A DNA stretch of 42,717 nt from an uncultured Collinsella sp. (GTDB lineage Bacteria > Actinomycetota > Coriobacteriia > Coriobacteriales > Coriobacteriaceae): the NCBI GenBank assembly GCA_900546115.1, contig URBQ01000026.1:1-42717 (forward strand). The letters run 5' to 3'. A program made the translations under genes and the position numbers. The first letter of the stretch is position 1. Every line of letters begins with the position of its first letter. Under the pieces are notes generated by a model, which made no database searches, was not told the DNA's origin, and saw only the letters and a list, made by a program, of their open reading frames with translations. Shown one piece after another: positions 8,199 to 15,815 of the stretch.

Positions 8199-8849
8199 TT
8201 AGCGAAAATGAGCTCCGCGCACGCTAAACTTCGCGCGAGCCTTCGCCAGGCAATCGTAATGACCCACGTTATGGGCATCGCTCGCGATGAAGCTGTACAG
8301 GTTCTGATCGAACAGGCGCTGTGCCGGCTTTTTCTCGCGACCAAAGCGACCGCCGGCAATAAAGTCCGCCGAAGCCTGCAGCTTGCAGCCCATATCGACC
8401 AGGCGCTCCGCCACGCTTACATCCTTTTGAACCGCACGATAGCGCTCAGGATGAGCGATGATCACCTGATAGCCACGGCACTGCAAATCGTAAATCGTGT
8501 TCTCGTACTCTCTAAACGCATACGCATCGGCATGCGTCGAAAGCTCGAGCAGAAACTCGTTGGTCCCATCGAAATGCAAGTGATCCGCGGCATCGATACC
8601 AAGCTCAACGAGCTTTCGATGGTTGACCTCGAAGCCCATCTGGAGCGGAAAACCGTCAGCGTTATCGCGCAGCAGCTCAAAGGCATCCCACATCTTGTCG
8701 TAATCAAAATAGGGATCACGGCAGTGAGGAGTGCAAACGATTCTGGTTACACCGGCCCGCTTGGCAGCCTCGAGCATCGCCAAGCTCTCTTCGAGATCGG
8801 CGGCGCCGTCGTCTACACCCGGCAAGATATGGCAATGAATGTCACGCAT
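8199..8849 (-). CDS. cpsB: CpsB/CapC-type PHP tyrosine-protein phosphatase
   Basis: Manganese-dependent tyrosine phosphatase of the PHP superfamily (216 residues), which dephosphorylates the Tyr tail of the partner BY-kinase in Gram-positive capsule systems. Metal-binding motifs are visible in order: DIHCHILPGVDDG at the N-terminus, CTPHCRDPYF, HPERY, and ASDAHN near the C-terminus. Length and motif order fit CpsB/YwqE. The start has AAGG about 7 bases upstream. It lies 17 bases after the kinase gene in the same operon. No polymerase or glycosyltransferase genes accompany it, so the trio may control an exopolysaccharide locus elsewhere. Confidence 0.92.
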   Translation of the reverse strand: MRDIHCHILPGVDDGAADLEESLAMLEAAKRAGVTRIVCTPHCRDPYFDYDKMWDAFELLRDNADGFPLQMGFEVNHRKLVELGIDAADHLHFDGTNEFLLELSTHADAYAFREYENTIYDLQCRGYQVIIAHPERYRAVQKDVSVAERLVDMGCKLQASADFIAGGRFGREKKPAQRLFDQNLYSFIASDAHNVGHYDCLAKARAKFSVRGAHFR

Positions 8850-8866
8850 AGGTCAGCCTTAATCAA

Positions 8867-9604
8867 CTAAACGTTTGCTCGGTTGGTGAAGATGCCCTTT
8901 TTGGAAGTGCCCTGATCGTCGGAGCCCTTCTTAACCTTCTTACCGTCCTTGGTGTAGTAAGAATAATAGTACTCGCTGGTCTCGGTCTCACAGTAATTCA
9001 TGACGGTACCGATGAGCTTGACCTTCTCGGACTTCTTAAGCTGGGCGATAGCGTTGAGCGCCTCTTCGCGCTTGGTAAAGTCCTCGCGCACCACGAACAG
9101 CGCGCCGTCGGTCAGGCTGGCAATCTCGGCAGCATCGATGAAGGTGCCGACCGGAGGAGCATCGAAGATGACGTACTGGAACTTAGCAGACAGTGCCTTG
9201 ACCAGCTTGGCAAAGCGATGGGAGACGATGATGTCGGCAGGATTGGGAATGTGCGGCTCGGCATCGAGGAAGTAGAAATTCTTCTGACCTGTCTCGACAA
9301 TCGCCTGGTCGATAGAAACCTGCTCGGACAGGACTGCATAGAGTCCGCCGCGGGAGCGGACGCCGAGCATATCGGCAAGGGACCTGCGACGCATATCAGC
9401 CTCGACCAGCAGGACACTCTTGCCGCTCGTGGCGATTGCCTGAGCAAGATTAATGGAAACCGTAGACTTGCCCTCGTTGGGAATCGAGGAGGTAACGGTG
9501 ATGGTGCGAATGGGGTCGTCCACGCTCGCAAAGCGGATGTTGGCCAGAAGGGTCTTGGCGGCATTCTGCACAACGAGCTTATCGGTGTTCTTTGCCTTAG
9601 CCAT
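8867..9604 (-). CDS. cpsD: CpsD/CapB-type tyrosine-protein kinase (BY-kinase)
   Basis: Cytoplasmic BY-kinase of 245 residues that autophosphorylates a C-terminal tyrosine cluster and regulates chain length and export of capsular polysaccharide. The Walker A is SIPNEGKSTVS, the Walker A' is LLVEADMRRRS, and the Walker B is YVIFDAPPVG. The tyrosine cluster is seen as EYYYSYY about 30 residues before the end. It starts 2 bases after the stop of the Wzz-like activator gene, the usual split kinase/activator arrangement of Firmicutes and actinobacteria. Confidence 0.93.
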   Translation of the reverse strand: MAKAKNTDKLVVQNAAKTLLANIRFASVDDPIRTITVTSSIPNEGKSTVSINLAQAIATSGKSVLLVEADMRRRSLADMLGVRSRGGLYAVLSEQVSIDQAIVETGQKNFYFLDAEPHIPNPADIIVSHRFAKLVKALSAKFQYVIFDAPPVGTFIDAAEIASLTDGALFVVREDFTKREEALNAIAQLKKSEKVKLIGTVMNYCETETSEYYYSYYTKDGKKVKKGSDDQGTSKKGIFTNRANV

Positions 9605-9606
9605 GC

Positions 9607-10263
9607 CTATTTACCACCTTTCATAGCCGGAATTCGGCCAACAACGGGAATACCCAGGAGCTCTTCTGCCTCTTCGGCACCGCGGATGCGGGTATTGAGC
9701 ATGTCCGCCAAAACGACATAGGCAACTGCGATAAAGATACCGGCGAGGAACGCGACGGCAATATACAGCGTGCGCTTGGGGCCGCTGGGGGCTTCGGGGG
9801 TCTTAGCCTCGTCGATAACGTTGATGCTCTGGGCAGCGCCGACGTTCTGAGCGACCGTACTCACCGAGCTGGCAATGGCCTTTGCGACCTCAGCCGTCTC
9901 CTTGGCATCGGTGCCGGTAACCGAAAGCGTAATGACACGCGTGGTGGTCTCGGAGGAAACAGACACCTTGTAGTCATCCAAATCGGTGAGGCCCAGTTCT
10001 TTGGCGGCGCCGCTCTTAACGCTATCGCTATCCAGCAGCGTGGCGATATCGTTGGAAAGCATCTGGCTCGCCGAGAGATCGTTGTAGCTCATCTGACCGC
10101 TATCGTCGGTCTTGGCGAGAATGTACATGCTCGTCGTCGCGGTATAGGTGTTGTCCATCGCAACGAAGGACACGATGCCCATGGCGATCGCGCAGACCAC
10201 CGGAAGGGTGATGACCAGCTTGAGGTGCTTCTTCAGCAGCTGGAACAGTTCGAGAAGGGTCAT
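9607..10263 (-). CDS. Wzz/CapA-type chain-length determinant and BY-kinase activator
   Basis: Membrane adaptor of 218 residues with two transmembrane helices, at about residues 15-38 (LVITLPVVCAIAMGIVSFVAM) and 166-190 (IAVAFLAGIFIAVAYVVLADM). They flank an external domain, and a Pro-rich PEAPSGPKR motif precedes the second helix. This is the YveK/CapA architecture. The short cytoplasmic tail after helix 2 would contact and activate the downstream kinase. It is the first gene of the trio; its upstream gap (10264-10458) holds only the terminator of the preceding kinase gene and presumably its own promoter. Confidence 0.9.
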   Translation of the reverse strand: MTLLELFQLLKKHLKLVITLPVVCAIAMGIVSFVAMDNTYTATTSMYILAKTDDSGQMSYNDLSASQMLSNDIATLLDSDSVKSGAAKELGLTDLDDYKVSVSSETTTRVITLSVTGTDAKETAEVAKAIASSVSTVAQNVGAAQSINVIDEAKTPEAPSGPKRTLYIAVAFLAGIFIAVAYVVLADMLNTRIRGAEEAEELLGIPVVGRIPAMKGGK

Positions 10264-10405
10264 GCAGCTTGCCTTTCATTTCCCCAGTTCGGATTGACAA
10301 AACTGTCCGTATGTTATCGCATCTTTTTACCGAAACCAAACTCTATACATAAGAAACAGGCTCTCCTGTAAAAATGTCGGAAGCAATCGTAAAATTGCAC
10401 AACAA

Positions 10406-10432
10406 CGCCGCACCCGAAAGTCAAATGCGGCG
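10406..10432 (-). terminator. Hairpin after the PhoR-like kinase gene
   Basis: CGCCGCA (10406-10412) pairs with TGCGGCG (10426-10432), 13-base loop, followed on the minus strand by TTGTTGTG. The U-run is imperfect, so termination may be moderate. Confidence 0.55.
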
Positions 10433-10458
10433 TCTACATCAATATCTGTGTTGTATCG

Positions 10459-11883
10459 CTATGCGAATGGCTCGTCCTGCTGTATGGGAAACGTCACCGT
10501 TATGGTGGTTCCCACGCCCAACTCGCTCGACAGATCAAGCGTGGCGTGATGATACAGGGCCGCATGCTTGACAATGGCAAGCCCCAGGCCGGTTCCGCCG
10601 CGTGCCTTGGACCTACTCTTGTCCACGCGATAGAACCGCTCGAATACCTTGCCCTGTTCTTCAGGCGCGATACCGATTCCCGTGTCGGCGACAGCGAGGA
10701 ACGGATGGCCTTCGTCGTTGGTGCCGCACTGCAGCGTAACCGTACCGCCGGGCCGATTGTAGCGGATGGCGTTGCTTGCCAGATTATAGATGAGCTCGTC
10801 GACCAAGCGCGACACGCCTTCGATGACCACAGGCTTGGCCTCATGACTTATCGTCACATTCGCCTGACGGGCAACCTGTTCAAGACGCTGCTCAACCGCG
10901 TAGATCGCACGCGAGAGCTCAATAGGCTCCGTGGACCCAATGGGCACTGCCTCGCCTTCAGTTGCACGTTCGGCCTCGTCCAAGTTAGACAGCGTAAGGA
11001 TGTCGTTGACAAGCGCTGCCAAGCGGCCCGCCTCACGATAGATGCGACCGCCAAAGTTGCGCAGGTCGTCCTCGCCCTCGACCATGCCATTTGCGATGAG
11101 CTCGGCATAGCCCGAAATCGCCGTAAGCGGCGTCTTGAGCTCATGGGTGATATTCGCCGTGAACTCGCGGCGCATACGGTCGTTGTCCGCTAGCACCGCC
11201 ATTTGGCGCTTGAGTTCCTGGCGCTGCGACTCGATACGCTCAAGCATGGGGACCATCTCGGCATAGGCGTGCTCATAGCTACGGCGTGGGTGATCCAAAT
11301 CCACCTCTTGCAACGGCGCGATGATGGCGCGGGACTCACGGCGCGCCATAAAAAACGAGAGTACTGCACCCGCTGCTGCGATAAGCAGCATCGGCGCCAG
11401 CATCGACAGCAAAATCGCCGCAACGCCAGGCTGGGCCTGCGCCAAGCGAACGACCTGGCCGTTATCAAGGGTGACGGCGCGATACAGCATAATCTCGTCG
11501 AGTGTAGAGCTTGCGCGCTCCGCGGAACCCGAACCACTCTCAAAGGCCTCGATGACCTCGGGGCGATCGCCATGGTTGGGCAGTGTGGAAGGCGACGCCT
11601 CGTTGTCGTAGGCAACAGATCCGTCCTTATTGATCAGCGTGATACGAAGATCCTCGCGATCGAGGCTTCGCAAGAACGGAATGGGCTCCTGTTGCTCGTC
11701 GAGGGCGGCAGCAATGAGCTCAGTTTCCTGCGCCAGATTGGCACTCGTGGCATCCGCCAAAGTGTTTTGCACAAAGAACGCACCCAGCACCGTAAACGCC
11801 ACGATAACCGCCATGGCGCAGACAAAGATCGTCACAAAAACGCGGTGCGACAGCGTGTGTTTTCCCTGGGGGGCGAAGACCAC
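10459..11883 (-). CDS. PhoR-like sensor histidine kinase
   Basis: Membrane histidine kinase of 474 residues. A first membrane helix (about 15-40) leads to an external sensor of roughly 120 residues, then a second helix (around ILLSMLAPMLLIAAAGAVLSFFMA). The HisKA phosphoacceptor is in ANITHELKTPLTAISGY. The ATPase domain has a Leu/Asn-rich N box, DTGIGIAPEEQGKVFERFYR and GGTGLGLAIVKH. The start is GTG at 11883 with GGAGGAG upstream, 3 bases after the regulator's stop. Pairing with a PhoB-like regulator and pstB nearby suggests phosphate control; the sensed signal is inferred from context only. Confidence 0.92.
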   Translation of the reverse strand: MVFAPQGKHTLSHRVFVTIFVCAMAVIVAFTVLGAFFVQNTLADATSANLAQETELIAAALDEQQEPIPFLRSLDREDLRITLINKDGSVAYDNEASPSTLPNHGDRPEVIEAFESGSGSAERASSTLDEIMLYRAVTLDNGQVVRLAQAQPGVAAILLSMLAPMLLIAAAGAVLSFFMARRESRAIIAPLQEVDLDHPRRSYEHAYAEMVPMLERIESQRQELKRQMAVLADNDRMRREFTANITHELKTPLTAISGYAELIANGMVEGEDDLRNFGGRIYREAGRLAALVNDILTLSNLDEAERATEGEAVPIGSTEPIELSRAIYAVEQRLEQVARQANVTISHEAKPVVIEGVSRLVDELIYNLASNAIRYNRPGGTVTLQCGTNDEGHPFLAVADTGIGIAPEEQGKVFERFYRVDKSRSKARGGTGLGLAIVKHAALYHHATLDLSSELGVGTTITVTFPIQQDEPFA

Positions 11884-11886
11884 GGG

Positions 11887-12615
11887 TTACTCCTCCGATG
11901 CGGTGGCCGCGGTGTCGTCGCCTTCGGCACCATCACCGGCAGAAGGCTCGGCCAGGCGATAACCCACGCCGCGCACGGTCTCGATGGCGCTGGCATGCTC
12001 GCCCAGTTTTTGGCGAAGCGTCTGCACGTGCACGTCAACGGTGCGCGAACCGCCGTCGAAGTCCCAGCCCCACACGCTCTGCAGCAACGACTCGCGGGTA
12101 AAGACCACGCCGGGCTTGCGCATGAGGTACTCGAGCAGGTCGAACTCGCGCAGGGTGAGCTTAAGCGGCTCGCCGGCAACGGTCACCTCGCGATGGCTGG
12201 GCGAAAGCACGATGTCGCCCACGCTGAGCACATCGCTCGCCTGCTTGACCATGCCGCCGCGACGCAGCAGTGCGCGGCAGCGGCTCGCAAGCTCCATGAG
12301 CGAAAACGGCTTAGTCAGGTAATCGTCGGCACCGCCATCGAGCGCCATCACCTTGTCGAGTTCGGTGTCCTTGGCGGTAAGCATCATGATGGGCACCGTC
12401 GCCGTCAGGCGATCGGCACGCAGGCGACGCATAATCGCCAAGCCATCGGTGTCGGGTAGCATGATATCGAGCAGCACAGCATCGGGCACCCGTCGCGCCA
12501 CGGCAGCTTTAAACTCGCCATCACACGAAAAGCCCTCGGCCTCGATTCCCTGCTTGCGCAGCGCGTAGACTGTCAAATCCCTGATGTTGTCATCGTCCTC
12601 GACGTAATAGATCAT
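11887..12615 (-). CDS. PhoB/OmpR-family response regulator
   Basis: Response regulator of 242 residues. The receiver has the acidic pair in YYVEDDDN, the phosphoacceptor Asp in AVLLDIMLPDTDG, the Thr in MLTAKD and the Lys in YLTKPF. The OmpR-type winged-helix DNA-binding domain spans about residues 125-225 (LTLREFDLLEYLM, then TVDVHVQTLRQKL). The C-terminus is a short Ala/Glu-rich tail. It precedes the kinase gene by 3 bases and follows pstB by 64 bases on the same strand, so the three are probably co-transcribed. Confidence 0.93.
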   Translation of the reverse strand: MIYYVEDDDNIRDLTVYALRKQGIEAEGFSCDGEFKAAVARRVPDAVLLDIMLPDTDGLAIMRRLRADRLTATVPIMMLTAKDTELDKVMALDGGADDYLTKPFSLMELASRCRALLRRGGMVKQASDVLSVGDIVLSPSHREVTVAGEPLKLTLREFDLLEYLMRKPGVVFTRESLLQSVWGWDFDGGSRTVDVHVQTLRQKLGEHASAIETVRGVGYRLAEPSAGDGAEGDDTAATASEE

Positions 12616-12679
12616 GTTGAACCCCTTTGCGGCCGATATGACCGCATCTTAACCCTAAAGGCACCTGTAAAAGACAGCG

Positions 12680-13555
12680 TCAGCCAAAACGCCCCGTCAA
12701 ATAATCCGCGGTGCGTGGATCGGACGGATTCTTGAAGAGTTGCGCGGTGGGCGCGTGCTCCACCAGCTCACCCAGCAAAAAGAACGCAACCGAATCGGAA
12801 ATACGCGCGGCCTGCTGCATGTTGTGCGTCACGACCACCAGCGTGCAGGTCTCCTTGAGCTCGCAGGCCAGCTGCTCCACCACCAACGTCGACACAGGGT
12901 CGAGTGCCGAGGTCGGCTCGTCCATCAGCAGAATGTCGGGCTGCACGGCAAGTGCGCGGGCGATGCACAGGCGCTGCTGCTGTCCACCCGAAAGACCCAG
13001 GCCCGACTCTTTGAGCTTGTCCTTGACCTCGTCCCACAGGGCAGCGCGACGCAGGGAGTCCTCGACCAGCTCATCGAGCACGGCGCGGTCGCGCACACCC
13101 ATACCGCGAGGACCGTAGGCGACGTTGTCGTAGATGCTCATGGGAAATGGGTTGGGGCGTTGGAACACCATGCCCACGCGCTGGCGCAAACGGCAGATGT
13201 CGCAATCGCCCAGGATATCTTGACCATCGAGCGCAATCTTGCCCTCGATGCGGCAATCCTTGATGCCGTCGTTCATGCGGTTAAAGCAGCGCAGCAACGT
13301 GGACTTTCCGCAGCCCGAAGGCCCGATGAACGAGGTGATCTGCTTGTCGCGGATCTTGATATTCACGTCCTTGAGCGCATGGTGGTCGCCATAGAACAGG
13401 TCGAGGCCCTCGACGTCGATGCGCGTCGGCGAGGCGGCAAGATCCTCTGCCGTGGGGCGAGTCGCATCCCCAACCTCGCGCTCATGCGCGGCCTCGGCCT
13501 GCGCTTCCATGAGTTCTTCAAGCTCCGTGGGCTCCACAGCCGCAGCAGCCGTCAT
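12680..13555 (-). CDS. pstB: Phosphate ABC transporter ATP-binding protein PstB
   Basis: Cytoplasmic ATPase of the high-affinity phosphate importer PstSCAB. Motifs are Walker A GPSGCGKSTLL, signature LSGGQQQRLCIARAL, Walker B LLMDEPTSALDP and switch His in VVTHNMQQA. The YGDHHALKDVNIKI and MSIYDNVAYGPR patches are typical of PstB. I use the ATG at 13555, five codons inside the longest frame, because GGAGGTG is 7 bases upstream of it. About 40 Ala/Glu-rich residues precede the ABC domain. The usual partners pstS, pstC, pstA and phoU are not adjacent: the gene sits between two two-component systems. Confidence 0.95.
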   Translation of the reverse strand: MTAAAAVEPTELEELMEAQAEAAHEREVGDATRPTAEDLAASPTRIDVEGLDLFYGDHHALKDVNIKIRDKQITSFIGPSGCGKSTLLRCFNRMNDGIKDCRIEGKIALDGQDILGDCDICRLRQRVGMVFQRPNPFPMSIYDNVAYGPRGMGVRDRAVLDELVEDSLRRAALWDEVKDKLKESGLGLSGGQQQRLCIARALAVQPDILLMDEPTSALDPVSTLVVEQLACELKETCTLVVVTHNMQQAARISDSVAFFLLGELVEHAPTAQLFKNPSDPRTADYLTGRFG

Positions 13556-13610
13556 ACCGCACACCTCCATATCGATATCAATTCAGCAGTATCGATAGTA
13601 GGAATCGCGG

Positions 13611-13647
13611 CTCATACGCACGTGAGCACATTGTCAAGTGTTTGTAA
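13611..13647 (-). promoter_or_regulatory. Candidate pstB promoter with TTRACA direct repeats
   Basis: On the minus strand TTGACA (13632-13637) forms a -35 with a weak TATGAG -10 (13611-13616, spacing 15). TTACAA lies 10 bases upstream (13642-13647). Repeated TT-ACA hexamers about one helical turn apart are the style of PhoP/PhoB boxes, so phosphate control is plausible but unproven. Confidence 0.3.
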
Positions 13648-13658
13648 GGGCACGCTAG

Positions 13659-14897
13659 CTATGCGGCGGGCAGCTCGATGGTGAATATCGTGTGTTCGGG
13701 CGTCGATTCACATGCAACGGTACCGCCGTGTGCCGCGATGATCTCCTTGGCAATAGCAAGGCCCAAACCGGCACCACCGCGATTGGTCGCACGCGCCGCA
13801 TCCAGGCGATAGAACTTCTCAAAGATCACCTTGAGCTTAGCCGCAGGGATAGGATCGCCCTGATTGATAAAGCGCACGCGCACGCCGCCATCGTCTTGGC
13901 GCCTGGCCTCAATCGTGATAGTCGAGCCCTCATAGCTATAGGCGACGGCGTTTTTCATGATGTTGTTAAACACGCGGGCCATCTTATCGCCATCCACGAG
14001 CACCGTCAGGTCCTCGCGAATATCAACCTGGGCTTCCTTATGTTGCTCGTTGAGGATGGGATAGAACTCGTCAGCCACCTGAGCCAGCAGCAACCCCAGA
14101 TCAACATAGCCGCGCGTGAGCACGATATCGTGGAAGTCAAAGCGCGTGATATCGAAGAACTCTTCGATGAGTGCATCGAGCCGGTGCGCCTTGTCGAGCG
14201 CCACGCCCGTAAAGTGCGCACGTTGCTCAACCGGCAGCTCAGGAGCCTCTTGCAGCAGCGAAAGATAGCCCACCACACTGGCAAGCGGGGTGCGTAGGTC
14301 ATGTGCCAAGTACGTGACTAGATCGTCCTTGCGATGAGACTCGTCACGCAAGGCCTGTTGCACCTTGCGCTCGCGATCGCGCACACGGTTGAGTGCGCCC
14401 TCGACCTCCAGGAAGTCGCCGTCGATGTTGTCCCAGGTGTCGGGGTGATCGATCAGGCGATCTTGAATACGAGCGGCCAGCACACAATCGGCATGCTGCT
14501 CGCCCTGCTCATAGCCCTGGTAGTACAGGGCGCGGCCGCAAAAGAACAGCACGCACACGGCAAGCGCCAGCACAAATCCAAGCATGTTGAACACAAAGCC
14601 GGCGTCAAAGAATACGGGCTCGCCAATACCGCCAAGCGCCATGGACCCGATCGCCAACGTAATTGTCCACGCGGCGCCGCCGATCACCACACAGCGGCGA
14701 ACGATTTCGAATCGATCAGTCAGCAAAAAGCCAATGAGTAGAACTGCCAGGATGCCAACGATATTGTCAATGCCGATGAGCAGCAGACTCAGCAAAAAGA
14801 GCAGCACCGTCGCTAACGCACGGTTGTCAACGACCGCCCGTACGTATTCAAAGAGTCGATCGGGTACCTCGAATGCCCGCCTATCGTCTTTTGTCAT
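13659..14897 (-). CDS. VanS-like sensor histidine kinase
   Basis: Kinase of 412 residues with four hydrophobic segments packed in the first 150 residues (around ATVLLFLLSLLLIGI, IVGILAVLLIGFLL, a Gly/Ile-rich segment, and VLALAVCVLFFCG) and almost no external sensor domain. It therefore probably senses within the membrane or through a partner. The HisKA motif is TYLAHDLRTPLASVVGYLSLL, characteristic of VanS-like kinases, and the ATPase motifs include IFEKFYR and GGAGLGLAIAKEI. It follows its regulator by 25 bases. The adjacent divergent D,D-carboxypeptidase gene suggests a cell-wall role. No vanA/H/X genes are present, so a resistance function is not implied. Confidence 0.9.
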   Translation of the reverse strand: MTKDDRRAFEVPDRLFEYVRAVVDNRALATVLLFLLSLLLIGIDNIVGILAVLLIGFLLTDRFEIVRRCVVIGGAAWTITLAIGSMALGGIGEPVFFDAGFVFNMLGFVLALAVCVLFFCGRALYYQGYEQGEQHADCVLAARIQDRLIDHPDTWDNIDGDFLEVEGALNRVRDRERKVQQALRDESHRKDDLVTYLAHDLRTPLASVVGYLSLLQEAPELPVEQRAHFTGVALDKAHRLDALIEEFFDITRFDFHDIVLTRGYVDLGLLLAQVADEFYPILNEQHKEAQVDIREDLTVLVDGDKMARVFNNIMKNAVAYSYEGSTITIEARRQDDGGVRVRFINQGDPIPAAKLKVIFEKFYRLDAARATNRGGAGLGLAIAKEIIAAHGGTVACESTPEHTIFTIELPAA

Positions 14898-14922
14898 ATC
14901 TACTCCCCCACCATCAAAGGCG

Positions 14923-15618
14923 TTATTCGATTATGTAGCCGACGCCCCAGACGTTTTTGATAAAGCGCGGCTTCTGGGCATCGTCGCCGATCTTTTCGCG
15001 CAGATGGCGAATGTGCACCATAACCGTATTGTTGGAGCCGGGCATAAAGTCCTCGTTCCACACCGCGCGGAACAGGTCCTCCACGGGCACCACGCTACCA
15101 CGATGCTCGACCAGATACAGCAAGATGGAATACTCGATGGGCGTAAGGCGCACCGGCGCACCGTCCACCGTCACAGAGCGGGCGTCGCGGTTGATCTCGA
15201 GGCCGTCGAGCTGGATGATCGGCGACTCGACCGCCTGTGCGCGGCTGCCGTAGCTGGTATAACGACGAAGCTGAGCATGAACGCGTGCAATGAGCTCCAG
15301 CGGACGGAACGGCTTGACCACATAATCGTCTGCGCCAAGCGAGAGCCCCTCGATCTTATCCTGCTGGGCATCGCGTGCCGTCAGCATGATCACGGGATAG
15401 GTATGGCTGGAACGGATCGTACGCAACAGCTCAAAGCCGTCGATATCAGGCAGCATGACATCCAGCAGCGCCAGATCAAACTCCTGCTCCAGAATCGCCT
15501 TGGCCGCATCGGCCCCGCTGTAGGCAATCTGGACATCAAAGCCCTCTTTTGTAAGGTAGATACCAACCAGGTCGGCGATGGCTTTCTCGTCATCAACTAC
15601 CAAAATGCGCTCGTTCAT
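14923..15618 (-). CDS. VanR/OmpR-family response regulator
   Basis: Response regulator of 231 residues. The receiver has ILVVDDEKAIADL, phosphoacceptor Asp in LALLDVMLPDIDG, Thr in MLTARD and Lys in YVVKPF. The winged-helix domain includes RLTPIEYSILLYLVEH and NTVMVHIRHLREKI and ends with the typical WGVGYIIE. It is first in a two-gene operon with the downstream VanS-like kinase. The gene upstream on the other strand is the D,D-carboxypeptidase; about 200 bases separate the two start codons and presumably hold both promoters. Confidence 0.93.
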   Translation of the reverse strand: MNERILVVDDEKAIADLVGIYLTKEGFDVQIAYSGADAAKAILEQEFDLALLDVMLPDIDGFELLRTIRSSHTYPVIMLTARDAQQDKIEGLSLGADDYVVKPFRPLELIARVHAQLRRYTSYGSRAQAVESPIIQLDGLEINRDARSVTVDGAPVRLTPIEYSILLYLVEHRGSVVPVEDLFRAVWNEDFMPGSNNTVMVHIRHLREKIGDDAQKPRFIKNVWGVGYIIE

Positions 15619-15770
15619 GCGTGCTCCTCTCGCGCTCCATTATGCCCGAGGCGGCGCGTGCCACACACAACAAGCGCGGGCGATTAAGTCGACCTTAAGC
15701 ACCAATGTGTCCGTTCGGGCGCGGATGTGGGCCACGCACGCACGCGATGATCGCCGATGCCGGCAAACGA

Positions 15771-15776
15771 TATACT
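15771..15776 (+). promoter_or_regulatory. Candidate -10 element for dacA
   Basis: TATACT at 15771-15776 is a good -10, placing transcription start near 15783, about 33 bases ahead of the chosen GTG start. No strong -35 is seen 17 bases upstream, so an activator such as the divergent VanR-like regulator could be involved. Confidence 0.4.
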
Positions 15777-15815
15777 CTAGTTCCAGAAGAGACCATCCCG
15801 TCGAAAGCGAAATCT

